Source of the DNA: TMP-86 sp044226865
Lineage (GTDB): Bacteria; Pseudomonadota; Gammaproteobacteria; Steroidobacterales; Steroidobacteraceae
Reading direction: 5' to 3'
Length of the DNA stretch: 64,000 bases
Assembly: GCA_044226865.1 (NCBI GenBank)
Contig: JBGAGE010000004.1
Span: 124,001 to 188,000, forward strand
The translations under genes and the position numbers were made by a program. The notes under the pieces were generated by a model. That model was given only the letters and a program-made list of their open reading frames with translations, did not search any database and was not told the origin of the DNA. Positions 26,058 to 33,946 of the stretch are shown here, piece after piece; positions within the stretch are counted from its first letter, which is position 1, and the number at the start of each line of letters is the position of its first letter.

Positions 26058-26168
26058 TCACCATCTGGTCAGCGAAACCCGCGGATCGATGACCCATTTC
26101 TTGTCGCTCCGGGCATGGCGGCACGTGTCGAGATCGGACACGTACACGTGGATGTGGAATCGCTTCAT
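26058..26168 (-). pseudogene. Wrecked ArsI/CadI-like (VOC dioxygenase) gene
   Basis: Only 36 codons remain: MKRFHIHVYVSDLD matches the opening strand of ArsI/CadI glyoxalase-fold proteins. The frame then jumps to KKWVIDPRVSL, which matches the AKWMLDDPRV segment that normally lies about 25 residues further on, and stops soon after. The rest of the roughly 150-residue protein, with most metal ligands, is gone. ArsI cleaves the carbon-arsenic bond of trivalent organoarsenicals. The stump overlaps the arsR stop by four bases (ATGA), so it once was the second gene of this operon. Confidence 0.62.
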
Positions 26169-26512
26169 GGGCATTTTTCCAGTTCGGTTTGCTGGCTGCG
26201 GGATTTGCGCCCCGTGGGGCGGCATGCCTGGCCTTGGCAGCAATGGTCGGTGAGGTAGCCGATCAACTCGTTCATGCGATCCAACGCAGGCCGGTATTGC
26301 AGATTGCGTCCCTGCCTTTCGACCGTCACCAAATGCGCGTGAACCAACTCCTTTAGGTGGAAGGAGAGCGTGGTCGCAGGGATGTCGAGTGCTTCCACGA
26401 GTGCGCTGGGGGTCATGCCTTCGGGGCCGGCGCCGACCAATGCGCGAAAAACCCGGAGGCGCGCCGCCTGGGCCAAGGCCGCCAACGCCAGGAGGGCAGA
26501 TGATTCGTTCAT
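26165..26512 (-). CDS. arsR: ArsR-family repressor
   Basis: A 115-residue winged-helix repressor. The recognition region is TPSALVEALDIPATTLSFHLKELVHAHLVTVERQGRNLQY. A CCQGQAC cluster near residues 91-97 offers three thiols for As(III), placed C-terminally rather than in the classical alpha-3 ELCVCDL position. It heads the ars operon. Its own start codon lies directly beside an inverted repeat and -10-like sequence, so it should autorepress. Confidence 0.92.
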   Translation of the reverse strand: MNESSALLALAALAQAARLRVFRALVGAGPEGMTPSALVEALDIPATTLSFHLKELVHAHLVTVERQGRNLQYRPALDRMNELIGYLTDHCCQGQACRPTGRKSRSQQTELEKCP

Positions 26513-26515
26513 AAT

Positions 26516-26547
26516 TCCAATATTATAGAATTATTGGAGTATGTCAA
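26516..26547 (-). promoter_or_regulatory. ars promoter with ArsR operator
   Basis: A perfect inverted repeat TCCAATA (26516-26522) / TATTGGA (26532-26538) lies 4 bp from the arsR ATG. On the minus strand a consensus TTGACA occupies 26547-26542 and TATAAT 26527-26522, but only 14 bp separate them; a TAATAT 16 bp away is the better-spaced -10. Either way the transcript would begin at or within a few bases of the ATG. Confidence 0.6.
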
Positions 26548-26599
26548 TCTGCGCTCGGTCCTCCGTCCTCGCTTCCACTATCATTCGAACGGATTTCCG

Positions 26600-27520
26600 A
26601 TGACCCAACCGGACTCACTGCCGTTGTCTCGTCTTCGCCGGTTCCTGGCGATCTGCTGGCTCAACCTGGCGTTGGCCAGTATGGCACCGGCTGCTGCCGG
26701 TGAGGCCTGTCCTCCTGCTGGGTATTCGCGTGAGCAGCTTCATGAGCTGAAAGCCAAGGGTTTCGACATCTCCGATCGCGCAACCCGGCACGCGTTCGCG
26801 CGTGGTCTCGTTGCCTGCCTTGCATCACCCGACCCGTGGCTGCGCGACTCCATCGCCTTTGAAGCGTTGTCACATCTGCTACGCAACCACCAGCTCGATG
26901 CCTCAACTCAGTCATCGTTGGTGGATGACGTTGTGCCTCGCCTGGAGAGCCCTGACCCGCGCGGATTCGAGCGCCCGTTTGCCGCACTGGTGCTTTCGGA
27001 ACTGGTGCGTGCCGATCGGATGCAGCCGTATTTCACCGGGCCCCGGCGCAAGGAATTGATGCAACGCTCGATTGCCTATTTCCGCGGCGTGCGCGACTAC
27101 CGCGGTTTCGATGATCGGGAAGGGTGGCGGCACGGTGTGGCCCATGGCGCTGATTTGCTGCTGCAGTGGTCGCTGCACCCGACTATTGATCGAGCGACCC
27201 TCCTGCAGATCCGCGATGCCATCGCCGGTCAGATCGCGCCGCCGGGCCACGCCTACATCCATGGCGAGAGTGAGCGCCTGGCAAGGCCCATTCTGGCCAT
27301 GGCTGGCCGGGGCGTGCTGAGTGCGCAGGAATGGTCCGATTGGTTCATGCGGCTTGTGCCAAAGGATGCGCATCTGTTCGATTCGCAGCGCGGCCTGGCG
27401 CTGCGACACGATGTCCAGGCGTTCCTGCAAGCCGCCTACGTGAATGCGAAACTCGACGACGATGCCACGGACGAGGTGCTGCTGCCGGGCCTCGAAGCCG
27501 CGCTCAAGGCGATGCCATGA
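26600..27520 (+). CDS. DUF2785 protein, exported
   Basis: A 306-residue protein with a signal-like segment (FLAICWLNLALASMAPAAAG). The mature part is helical and matches DUF2785: LASPDPWLRDSIAFEALSHLL, LVLSELVRADRM, RGVRDYRGFDDREGWRHGVAHGADLL and a C-terminal KLDDDATDEVLLPGLEAAL. No function is established for the family that I know. The ATG at 26600 is favoured over an upstream in-frame codon overlapping the ars promoter. It is transcribed divergently from arsR. Confidence 0.78.
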   Translation: MTQPDSLPLSRLRRFLAICWLNLALASMAPAAAGEACPPAGYSREQLHELKAKGFDISDRATRHAFARGLVACLASPDPWLRDSIAFEALSHLLRNHQLDASTQSSLVDDVVPRLESPDPRGFERPFAALVLSELVRADRMQPYFTGPRRKELMQRSIAYFRGVRDYRGFDDREGWRHGVAHGADLLLQWSLHPTIDRATLLQIRDAIAGQIAPPGHAYIHGESERLARPILAMAGRGVLSAQEWSDWFMRLVPKDAHLFDSQRGLALRHDVQAFLQAAYVNAKLDDDATDEVLLPGLEAALKAMP

Positions 27521-27610
27521 TGACGAACGAGGTTAAGCCCGGCGGGCATTCCGCGGCGCGGCTGCGATTTCTCCTACCGCGCCTGACCTTTCAACAGCAG
27601 GAGTACTTCC

Positions 27611-28765
27611 GTGCATTGGCGATCCAAATTGTTGCATCCGTCCTCACATCCTTCCGGCGAATTCCGTTCCCTGGCCACGCCTGTGTATCGCGGCTCAACG
27701 GTCCTGTTCGACAAGGCTGCGGACATCACCGATGACTGGCGGCATGAGCTGCATGGCTACACCTACGGGCTGTACGGCAACCCCACCATCCTCGAATTGG
27801 GCTCCCGGATCGCGGAGATCGAAGGCGCGCACCGATGCTTCATCGTGCCGGGGGGACAGGCGGCGATCGCGGTGGTGTACCTTGCCTTCTGCAAGGCGGG
27901 CAGCCACGGATTGGTGCCATATTCGGCATACGGGCCGAACAAGGATATCGCCGCCGGCCTGCTCGCAGGCTTGGGGGTGGAGATCGAGACCTACGATCCC
28001 GCGATTGGTGCGGGCATTTCGGGTCTGATCCGGACGAACACCGCGCTGATCTGGGCCGAGAGCCCGGGGTCCGTGACGATGGAGATCCAGGACGTGCCGG
28101 CCGTCGTGGCCGCGGCCAAGGCCCGCGGCGTACCGGTGGCGCTCGACAATACCTACTCGGCCGGCGTGTTCTTCGACGCCTTTGCCCATGGAGTGGATGT
28201 CAGCGTGCAGGCCCTGACGAAGTACGTGGGCGGCCACAGCGATTTGTTGCTGGGATCGGTGTCGGTGGCTCGTGCCGATCTCTACGAGAAAGTGGGCTCG
28301 GTCTGGGCGCTGCTGGGCATGGCCGTATCTCCGGATGATGCCAGCCTCGCATTACGTGGATTGCAGACTTTGGGCGTGCGACTGGATCGCCTGCAATCCA
28401 GCGCGCTGACGGTTGCAAAGTGGCTGAAGGCGCGCCCTGAGGTGGAAGTCGTGCTGCACCCGGCGCTGCCGGATTGTCCCGGCCACGAATTCTGGAAGCG
28501 TGACTTCAGTGGGTCCTCGAGCGTGTTCTCTTTCGTATTCCACCAGGGTGTGGCGGCGGCCAAGGTAGCGGCGTTCGTGGACAAGCTCACGCTCTTTCAA
28601 AAGGGCTTCAGCTGGGGCGGCACCGCTTCGCTGGCGATGATCTATCCAAGCCTGCAGCGCCCGAACCGTCACGATGGCGGCAGGCTCGTGCGCCTCAACA
28701 TCGGCCTGGAGGAACCCGACGATCTGATCGCAGACCTGGCCGCGGCGCTGGAGGCCATCGGCTAG
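27611..28765 (+). CDS. metC: Cystathionine beta-lyase-like PLP enzyme
   Basis: A 384-residue Cys/Met-metabolism PLP-dependent enzyme (fold type I). YGLYGNPTILELGSRIAEIEGA is the phosphate-binding neighbour region, VALDNTYSAGVFFDAF holds the cofactor Asp, and VQALTKYVGGHSDLLLGS supplies the Schiff-base Lys. C-terminal FSWGGTASLAM and VRLNIGLEEPDDLIADL complete the family pattern. It most resembles bacterial MetC-type beta-lyases; gamma-activity cannot be excluded. GTG start with AGGAG at 27598-27602. Confidence 0.85.
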   Translation: MHWRSKLLHPSSHPSGEFRSLATPVYRGSTVLFDKAADITDDWRHELHGYTYGLYGNPTILELGSRIAEIEGAHRCFIVPGGQAAIAVVYLAFCKAGSHGLVPYSAYGPNKDIAAGLLAGLGVEIETYDPAIGAGISGLIRTNTALIWAESPGSVTMEIQDVPAVVAAAKARGVPVALDNTYSAGVFFDAFAHGVDVSVQALTKYVGGHSDLLLGSVSVARADLYEKVGSVWALLGMAVSPDDASLALRGLQTLGVRLDRLQSSALTVAKWLKARPEVEVVLHPALPDCPGHEFWKRDFSGSSSVFSFVFHQGVAAAKVAAFVDKLTLFQKGFSWGGTASLAMIYPSLQRPNRHDGGRLVRLNIGLEEPDDLIADLAAALEAIG

Positions 28766-28766
28766 A

Positions 28767-29546
28767 TCAGATCTTGGTGTCGACGGGCGGCCGGATGACG
28801 ATTTCCTGGATGTTCAGTTCGACGGGCTGGGCCAGGACGTACAGCACGGCGTTGGCAACGTGCCGCGGATCCCCGATCACCTGGGCGAGGTCCGGGCTAT
28901 TCATGTCGATGCCAAGCTCGGCGAAGTTACGCCCGATCTGCGCCAGCTGTTCGGGCTGCAAGCCTCGCGCGAGCTGCGTGGCGAAGCCGCCGGGAATGAT
29001 GCTGGTGACGCGGATCGGGTCGCGTTCCAGCTCGCGGCGCAGGGTCGCGCCGATGCCTTCGACCATCTTCTTGGTGGCGCCATACACACCGGGCTCTTCC
29101 CAGCGTGCCGCAATCGAGCCGATGTTCACGATGTGCCCGGGACGGCCATGCGCGCGCATCGCCTGCACGCCGGCCTGCGAGCCTTCCAGTACCGCCATCA
29201 CGTTGACCGCGAGCATGGCCTGCCAACGCTCCTCCGTGCCCTGCATGATGGGCTCGGGATGCATGAGTCCCGCATTGTTGATGACGGCGAACAGGTGAGG
29301 GTGGGAAGACGATGCTTCATCGATCAGCTTGCGAAGGTGCCCACGTTCCTGCAGGTCCGCTGCTCGAGTGGTCGGCGCCTTGCCGCCCGCTTCCTTGACC
29401 ATGATGGCCGTCGTCGCAAGCTCCGCGGAGGATCTTCCCAAGAGCCACAGGTCCGCGCCGGCGGCGCCGAGTGCGATGGCCAGGGTTCGTCCGATGCCGC
29501 TCGAGGCGCCGGTGATGACGATGGCCTTGCCGCTGAGGTCTGTCAC
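28767..29546 (-). CDS. Short-chain dehydrogenase/reductase
   Basis: A 259-residue classical SDR. The cofactor motif is TGASSGIGRTLA near residue 12, NNAGLMHPEP follows, and the catalytic set is Ser in IVNIGSIAA with Tyr-x-x-x-Lys in VYGATKKMVEG. Arg in LLGRSSAE after beta-2 hints at NADP(H). GTG at 29546 has AGGAGG seven bases upstream. It converges with the MetC-like gene one base away and diverges from the amidohydrolase. Substrate unknown. Confidence 0.88.
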   Translation of the reverse strand: MTDLSGKAIVITGASSGIGRTLAIALGAAGADLWLLGRSSAELATTAIMVKEAGGKAPTTRAADLQERGHLRKLIDEASSSHPHLFAVINNAGLMHPEPIMQGTEERWQAMLAVNVMAVLEGSQAGVQAMRAHGRPGHIVNIGSIAARWEEPGVYGATKKMVEGIGATLRRELERDPIRVTSIIPGGFATQLARGLQPEQLAQIGRNFAELGIDMNSPDLAQVIGDPRHVANAVLYVLAQPVELNIQEIVIRPPVDTKI

Positions 29547-29633
29547 TTGTATTCCTCCTGGTGAATCCCTGCCCGCGCATGGTACACCAGCGAACTTCGC
29601 AGGTAAGATGTCGGCAAACAGGGGAGGCCGTAC

Positions 29634-31355
29634 GTGAAGAAGTTCGCAATCGCTTTTGTCATGCTGATGCTGCCGATTCTTGCGCAGTCTGGCGCTTCCA
29701 AGCGCGAACAGCCGGCCGATCTGATCCTGCATAACGGTCATGTATCGACTCAAGATCCCTCGCAGCCGTCCGCCGAGGCGGTTGCCGTGAAGGGCGGACG
29801 GATCGTGTTCGTAGGAACCAACGCTGATGCCGCAGGATGGCGCGGCCGGGCCACCAAGACCATCGACCTCGCCGGCCGCACGCTGCTGCCCGGACTTTCC
29901 GATGCGCACGTGCACCCCATGGATGGTGAGTTCCTGCACCGCCGCCTGTGCGATGTGCGCGGCATCACCGTGGAAGAAGGCCTGCGCAAGATGAAGCATT
30001 GCGCCGAGATCGCGCCGCCCGGTGACTGGGTGATCGGTTACGGCTGGTACGACCTCGACAATATCGACTACGACAAGCTGACGCGGGCGCAGCTCGAATC
30101 GCTGGTGCCCGACCGCAAGATGGCGGTCATCGCGCGCGATCACCACACCGTCTGGGTCAATCCCCGGGTGCTGGCGAGCCTGGGCATCGACGAGAACACC
30201 CCGACGCCCCCGGGTGGGAACATCATCCGCGACCCCGTTACCAAGCAGCCCACGGGCATGCTGATCGATGCGGCCATTGCGCCCGTCATCGAGCAGATCG
30301 TGCATCATTCGAACTACTCGGCCTCGATCAAGGATCTGTTGCAATCCTCCCTGCAGCACCTGAACACCTTCGGCATCACCTCCATCATCGATGCGAAGGC
30401 GGACGAGGCGATTCTGCGCGGCTACCTCGAATTGGATCGTGCCGGGAAGCTGAGCACGCGGGTGGTGGTGGCCATGGGCGTCACGCCCACCAATTACCGC
30501 ACCGAAATACCGCTCATCGCGGAGCGGCGCAAGACCCTGCAGAGCACCAACGTCCACGTGGGCTTCATCAAGGTCTTCGGCGACGGCAATCCCGAAGTTG
30601 GCCTGGCGAGCATGTTGTCGCGCGATGGCCGTCCGGGTTCCAAATCGCCGGGCTATTACACCGATGAGCAGATGCACGAGCTTCTGGAACTCGCGGAAAC
30701 CTTCGATCTGCCGGTGTTCGTGCACGTCATCGGCGATGGCGCCACGCGCCAGGCATTGAATGCCATCGAAGCTGCGCGCAAGGTGCATCCGCACAGCCGC
30801 CTGCGGCATACGCTGACGCACCTGTGCTGGGTGGACGAGCAAGACATGCCGCGCTTCAAGCAATTGGGGGTGATCGCCAACCTGCAGGAAGGCTGGCTCG
30901 CGCCGAGCGCCTTCGGCGGCCCGCCCGGCTACGACTACGCGCGCAGCACCGCCGCGGGGCCCATCGGCCCATGGCTGGGCGGACGCACGACGCCTTATCG
31001 AGGCATCGTCGATGCGGGCGCCCGCATCGCCTCGGGCAGCGATTGGTTCTACACCGACGAAAATCCCTGGAACAACCTGGAGGCCGGCGCCACGTCCATG
31101 GATCCGGGTGGATCCAATCGAGTGCCGATGTTGCCCAACTACACTGTGGACGTGCCGCGCCTGTTGGCGGCGAAGACCTCGGGCTCGGCCTATCAAGTGG
31201 GCCGCGAGGACGATCTGGGCATGATCCGCACCGGCTACCGCGCCGACCTCGTGGTCGTGGACCGCGATCCGCTCGCGGTGTCGCCGCAGACGCTGCACGA
31301 CACCCGCGTCGACATGACCCTGTTCGAGGGGCGCGTCATCTACAAGCGTCAGTGA
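29634..31355 (+). CDS. Exported amidohydrolase (YtcJ-like)
   Basis: A 573-residue metal-dependent hydrolase of the amidohydrolase_3 group. Signal peptide at the N-terminus (AFVMLMLPILAQSGA). Metal ligands show in LSDAHVHPMDGEF, the central Lys or Glu region in VHVGFIKVFGDG, then VFVHVIGDGATRQAL, LRHTLTHLCWV and Asp in RIASGSDWFYTDENPW. The C-terminal beta-sandwich carries YRADLVVVDRDPLAVSP. Acts in the periplasm, probably on an N-acyl, imide or lactam substrate. GTG start. Confidence 0.87.
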   Translation: MKKFAIAFVMLMLPILAQSGASKREQPADLILHNGHVSTQDPSQPSAEAVAVKGGRIVFVGTNADAAGWRGRATKTIDLAGRTLLPGLSDAHVHPMDGEFLHRRLCDVRGITVEEGLRKMKHCAEIAPPGDWVIGYGWYDLDNIDYDKLTRAQLESLVPDRKMAVIARDHHTVWVNPRVLASLGIDENTPTPPGGNIIRDPVTKQPTGMLIDAAIAPVIEQIVHHSNYSASIKDLLQSSLQHLNTFGITSIIDAKADEAILRGYLELDRAGKLSTRVVVAMGVTPTNYRTEIPLIAERRKTLQSTNVHVGFIKVFGDGNPEVGLASMLSRDGRPGSKSPGYYTDEQMHELLELAETFDLPVFVHVIGDGATRQALNAIEAARKVHPHSRLRHTLTHLCWVDEQDMPRFKQLGVIANLQEGWLAPSAFGGPPGYDYARSTAAGPIGPWLGGRTTPYRGIVDAGARIASGSDWFYTDENPWNNLEAGATSMDPGGSNRVPMLPNYTVDVPRLLAAKTSGSAYQVGREDDLGMIRTGYRADLVVVDRDPLAVSPQTLHDTRVDMTLFEGRVIYKRQ

Positions 31356-31431
31356 CGAATCCGGGGGTCGCACTCTCATCGCCGGCAGGAATTCAGCGCT
31401 CGAGGTTCTGCACGTTGCGCTAAGGCTGGGG

Positions 31432-32568
31432 TTGAGTTCCTTCGGTGGCCCGGTGGCGCACCTGGGCTATTTCGAGCGCGTTTACGTCAGGGAGCGACAA
31501 TGGCTGACGCCCCACCACTACGCTGAACTACTGGCGCTCTGCCAGATCATTCCCGGCCCGGCGAGCAGCCAGCTGGGATTCCTGATCGGCTTGCATCGTG
31601 CGGGATATCGCGGCGCGCTGGCGGCGTGGTTGGGATTCACGCTGCCCTCGGCGCTCTTGCTGTTCTTCGCGGCCGGCATCGCCGGCCAGTGGCGGGGACA
31701 TGTCGCCGACTCGGTCTTCCATGGACTGAAGCTGGTCGCGGTGGCCGTGGTCGCGCAGGCGGTTTGGAGCATGGGGCGCCGGCTCTGGAGGGACCGCTTC
31801 ACCGCGTCCATCGGAATGCTGGCCGTTGCCGTGGCGCTGTTCTGGAACGAGGCAAATGCATCGATGGTCGTGCTGGGACTGGGCGCGTTGCTGGGCGTTT
31901 TCCTGTGTCGTTCGACGGCGCCCGGATCCGCCGTCGGGCACTCGGTGGTGAGCCGGCCCGTCGCGTGGGCTGCTGGGGGCGCATTCCTCATCTTGTTGCT
32001 GGGCTTGCCGGCATTGGCCTGGCGTTCGCCGCAGGGGCCCCTGGCGCTGGCGGAGACATTTTATCGCGCCGGTGCGTTGGTGTTTGGCGGCGGCCACGTC
32101 GTCTTGCCGCTGCTGCGCGATGCCCTGGTGCCGGGCGGCTGGCTGACGGAGGATTCGTTTCTCGCCGGTTATGGCCTGGCGCAGGCGGTTCCCGGTCCGC
32201 TGTTCACCGTGGCCGCCTATCTCGGCGCGGTGAACGTGCATGTCGGGCCGCCCGTTCTGGGAGCGTGCATCGCCCTCATCGCGATCTTCCTGCCAGGATT
32301 GCTGTTGGCCGTGGCGAGCATTGCCCTGTGGAAGGAGTTCGCGGCATTCCCGGGTGTGCGCGGCGCGCTCGCCGGTGTGAACTCGGCCGTCGTCGGGGTG
32401 TTGGGGGCTGCGCTGTACAGCCCGGTCCTGACTACCTCCGTGCATACGCTGGCCGATGGCCTGGTTGCGCTGATTGCATTTGCGCTGCTGGAGCGTTGGC
32501 GGGTGCAGCCGATTGGAGTCGCCCTGCTGTGCGTCGCAGCGGCCCTTGCCCAAGGGGCGTGGACCTGA
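31432..32568 (+). CDS. Chromate/CHR-family transporter, second copy, 5' end uncertain
   Basis: A two-domain CHR transporter: SSFGGPVAHLGYFERVYV and IIPGPASSQLGFLIGL in the first half, AGALVFGGGHVVLPLLRDALV and AVPGPLFTVAAYLGAV in the second. It differs from the chrA at 964 and is not near chrB, so its anion may not be chromate. The only standard in-frame start is TTG at 31432, yet the conserved first helix LEVLHVALRLGLSSFGG begins upstream at about 31399. That part has no ATG, GTG or TTG; CTG at 31408 or 31426 is the nearest. It follows the amidohydrolase by 76 bp. Confidence 0.85.
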   Translation: MSSFGGPVAHLGYFERVYVRERQWLTPHHYAELLALCQIIPGPASSQLGFLIGLHRAGYRGALAAWLGFTLPSALLLFFAAGIAGQWRGHVADSVFHGLKLVAVAVVAQAVWSMGRRLWRDRFTASIGMLAVAVALFWNEANASMVVLGLGALLGVFLCRSTAPGSAVGHSVVSRPVAWAAGGAFLILLLGLPALAWRSPQGPLALAETFYRAGALVFGGGHVVLPLLRDALVPGGWLTEDSFLAGYGLAQAVPGPLFTVAAYLGAVNVHVGPPVLGACIALIAIFLPGLLLAVASIALWKEFAAFPGVRGALAGVNSAVVGVLGAALYSPVLTTSVHTLADGLVALIAFALLERWRVQPIGVALLCVAAALAQGAWT

Positions 32569-32625
32569 GGCCGGCAACGGTGCTGGAGCGGAGCACCGGC
32601 CGGGAATCCGCGCTGCGGACCGATG

Positions 32626-32641
32626 GTACAATATATTGACC
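32626..32641 (+). promoter_or_regulatory. Near-palindromic motif, copy 1
   Basis: GTACAATATATTGACC contains the perfect palindrome CAATATATTG. An almost identical 16-mer recurs at 33931-33946. The two flank the XRE-cupin regulator gene, so this may be its binding site. Confidence 0.3.
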
Positions 32642-32723
32642 GGCGGCCGGGTTGCCCTCATCCTGCGATCCTGGGCCGCGGCGCTGCCGCCGCCGGTACC
32701 CCGGTCCCAAGGGCCTGGTTTTG

Positions 32724-33368
32724 CTATCTGGAAATTGGCTCCATGACGAACATGAGAAAGTCGCAGTCCGTCCTCTTCTCGTTACGGTACGAGTGTGGCG
32801 TGTCGGTGCGAATCCGCAGCGCGCCGCGTGCGGTGCAGTCCGTACGTTCGCCGCCCACCTCCACGGCCAACGCGCCGCGCTGTACGAAGATGAACTCGTG
32901 CGTGCCCGGCGGATGCGGAGGTGCGTCGAATTGCTCTCCGGGCGCGAGCCTCCAGCGCCATAGTTCGCCGCCCACGTCCCGTACCCGCGATGCGTCGATC
33001 AGCGCTGCGCGGCTGCCGCCCGCCGTACGCCAGAATTCCTGGCCGATGTCGGCGCCGTGCCGCACCACCCTGGCGCCTGCCGGCTTCTCGTTCAACAGTT
33101 CGGCCAATCCCACGCCGAGCGCATTGGCAATGCGGCAGAGGGTGGCAATGGAGGGGTTGGTGCGCCGCTGCTCGATTTCAACGAGCATTCCCTTGCTGAT
33201 GCCCGAGAGACGCGCAAGCGCGTCGAGCGACAGGCCGCGTTCCCCGCGATATGCGGCGCAATTGACACCCACCGACTGGATCACGGCCTTTTCGTCGATC
33301 GCGGGACCGGACTTGCGCAATTTGGCGCGGCGCGCGGGGGCGGAACTCTTGGCACGGCGTGATGGCAT
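32724..33368 (-). CDS. XRE-family regulator with C-terminal cupin
   Basis: A 214-residue transcription factor. Residues about 40-90 are a Cro/C1 helix-turn-helix (RGLSLDALARLSGISKGMLVEIEQRRTNPSIATLCRIANAL). Residues about 120-210 form a cupin: FDAPPHPPGTHEFIFVQRGALAVEVGGE and TPHSYRNE. This fusion class senses small ligands and typically controls adjacent transport or amino-acid genes. It is divergent from the permease/PLP-enzyme/flavin-protein run to its right, the likely target. Confidence 0.88.
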   Translation of the reverse strand: MPSRRAKSSAPARRAKLRKSGPAIDEKAVIQSVGVNCAAYRGERGLSLDALARLSGISKGMLVEIEQRRTNPSIATLCRIANALGVGLAELLNEKPAGARVVRHGADIGQEFWRTAGGSRAALIDASRVRDVGGELWRWRLAPGEQFDAPPHPPGTHEFIFVQRGALAVEVGGERTDCTARGALRIRTDTPHSYRNEKRTDCDFLMFVMEPISR

Positions 33369-33449
33369 TCATGAACCTCCGGCATCAGCATACGCGCTGC
33401 GGCGCGGACGTGCCCGCATGGGCAACCTGGCAGGCAGCGGAGCGCAAAC

Positions 33450-33893
33450 ATGACGGCAGCGATGATCGGTACCTTGATCCTGGTGGTGGCGGGCCAGATC
33501 GCCTACCAGATCGGCCAACGGGCGGTGCCGCGCGACGTTCATCCCTTGTTGATCCTGGCGCTCGCTTATTTCGCGGCCGGCATCCTGTGCACGGCATTCT
33601 CGTGGCCGTTCGGCGCGGCCGCGGGCAGTGCCCGTTGGCGACTCGCCCTGGGTTGGCCCACTGCGTTGATCGTCGTCTCCATCATCGCCATCGAACTGGG
33701 CTACCTGCTGGCCTACCGCGCCGGTTGGACCATCGGAACGGTGTTCGCAATGGCAAGCACCGGCACGGTGATGTGCCTGGCCTTGTATGGGCGCTTCGTG
33801 CTGGGCAATGCAATCTCCCTGCGGCAGGTGGCGGGCCTGGCGTTGTCCAGCCTCGCCGTGTGGCTGGTGACGGCCGCGCCGCGTGCTACCTGA
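33450..33893 (+). CDS. Half-size EamA/DMT-like membrane protein
   Basis: A 147-residue integral membrane protein with about five hydrophobic segments (AMIGTLILVVAGQIAYQIG, LLILALAYFAAGILCTAF, ALIVVSIIAIELGYLLAYRAG, a segment near TVFAMASTGTVMCLALYG and VAGLALSSLAVWLVTA). It is half the size of normal DMT permeases and would have to dimerise. The 44 bp to the next gene suggest co-expression with the PLP enzyme. Substrate unknown. Confidence 0.65.
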   Translation: MTAAMIGTLILVVAGQIAYQIGQRAVPRDVHPLLILALAYFAAGILCTAFSWPFGAAAGSARWRLALGWPTALIVVSIIAIELGYLLAYRAGWTIGTVFAMASTGTVMCLALYGRFVLGNAISLRQVAGLALSSLAVWLVTAAPRAT

Positions 33894-33930
33894 TGGCTGA
33901 TGGCGCTACGTTTCCGCATCGAAGAGGATA

Positions 33931-33946
33931 GTACAATATGTTGATC
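33931..33946 (+). promoter_or_regulatory. Near-palindromic motif, copy 2
   Basis: GTACAATATGTTGATC overlaps the start codon of the PLP enzyme at 33938 and matches the 32626 copy at 14 of 16 positions. A factor bound here would block translation initiation or early transcription of that gene. Confidence 0.3.

Noticed and set aside
28767..31379. An 870-codon open frame on the minus strand covering the amidohydrolase gene
   Set aside because: Only its last 259 codons are a real SDR with its own ribosome-binding site. The rest is an antisense frame kept open by high GC, with no domain pattern.
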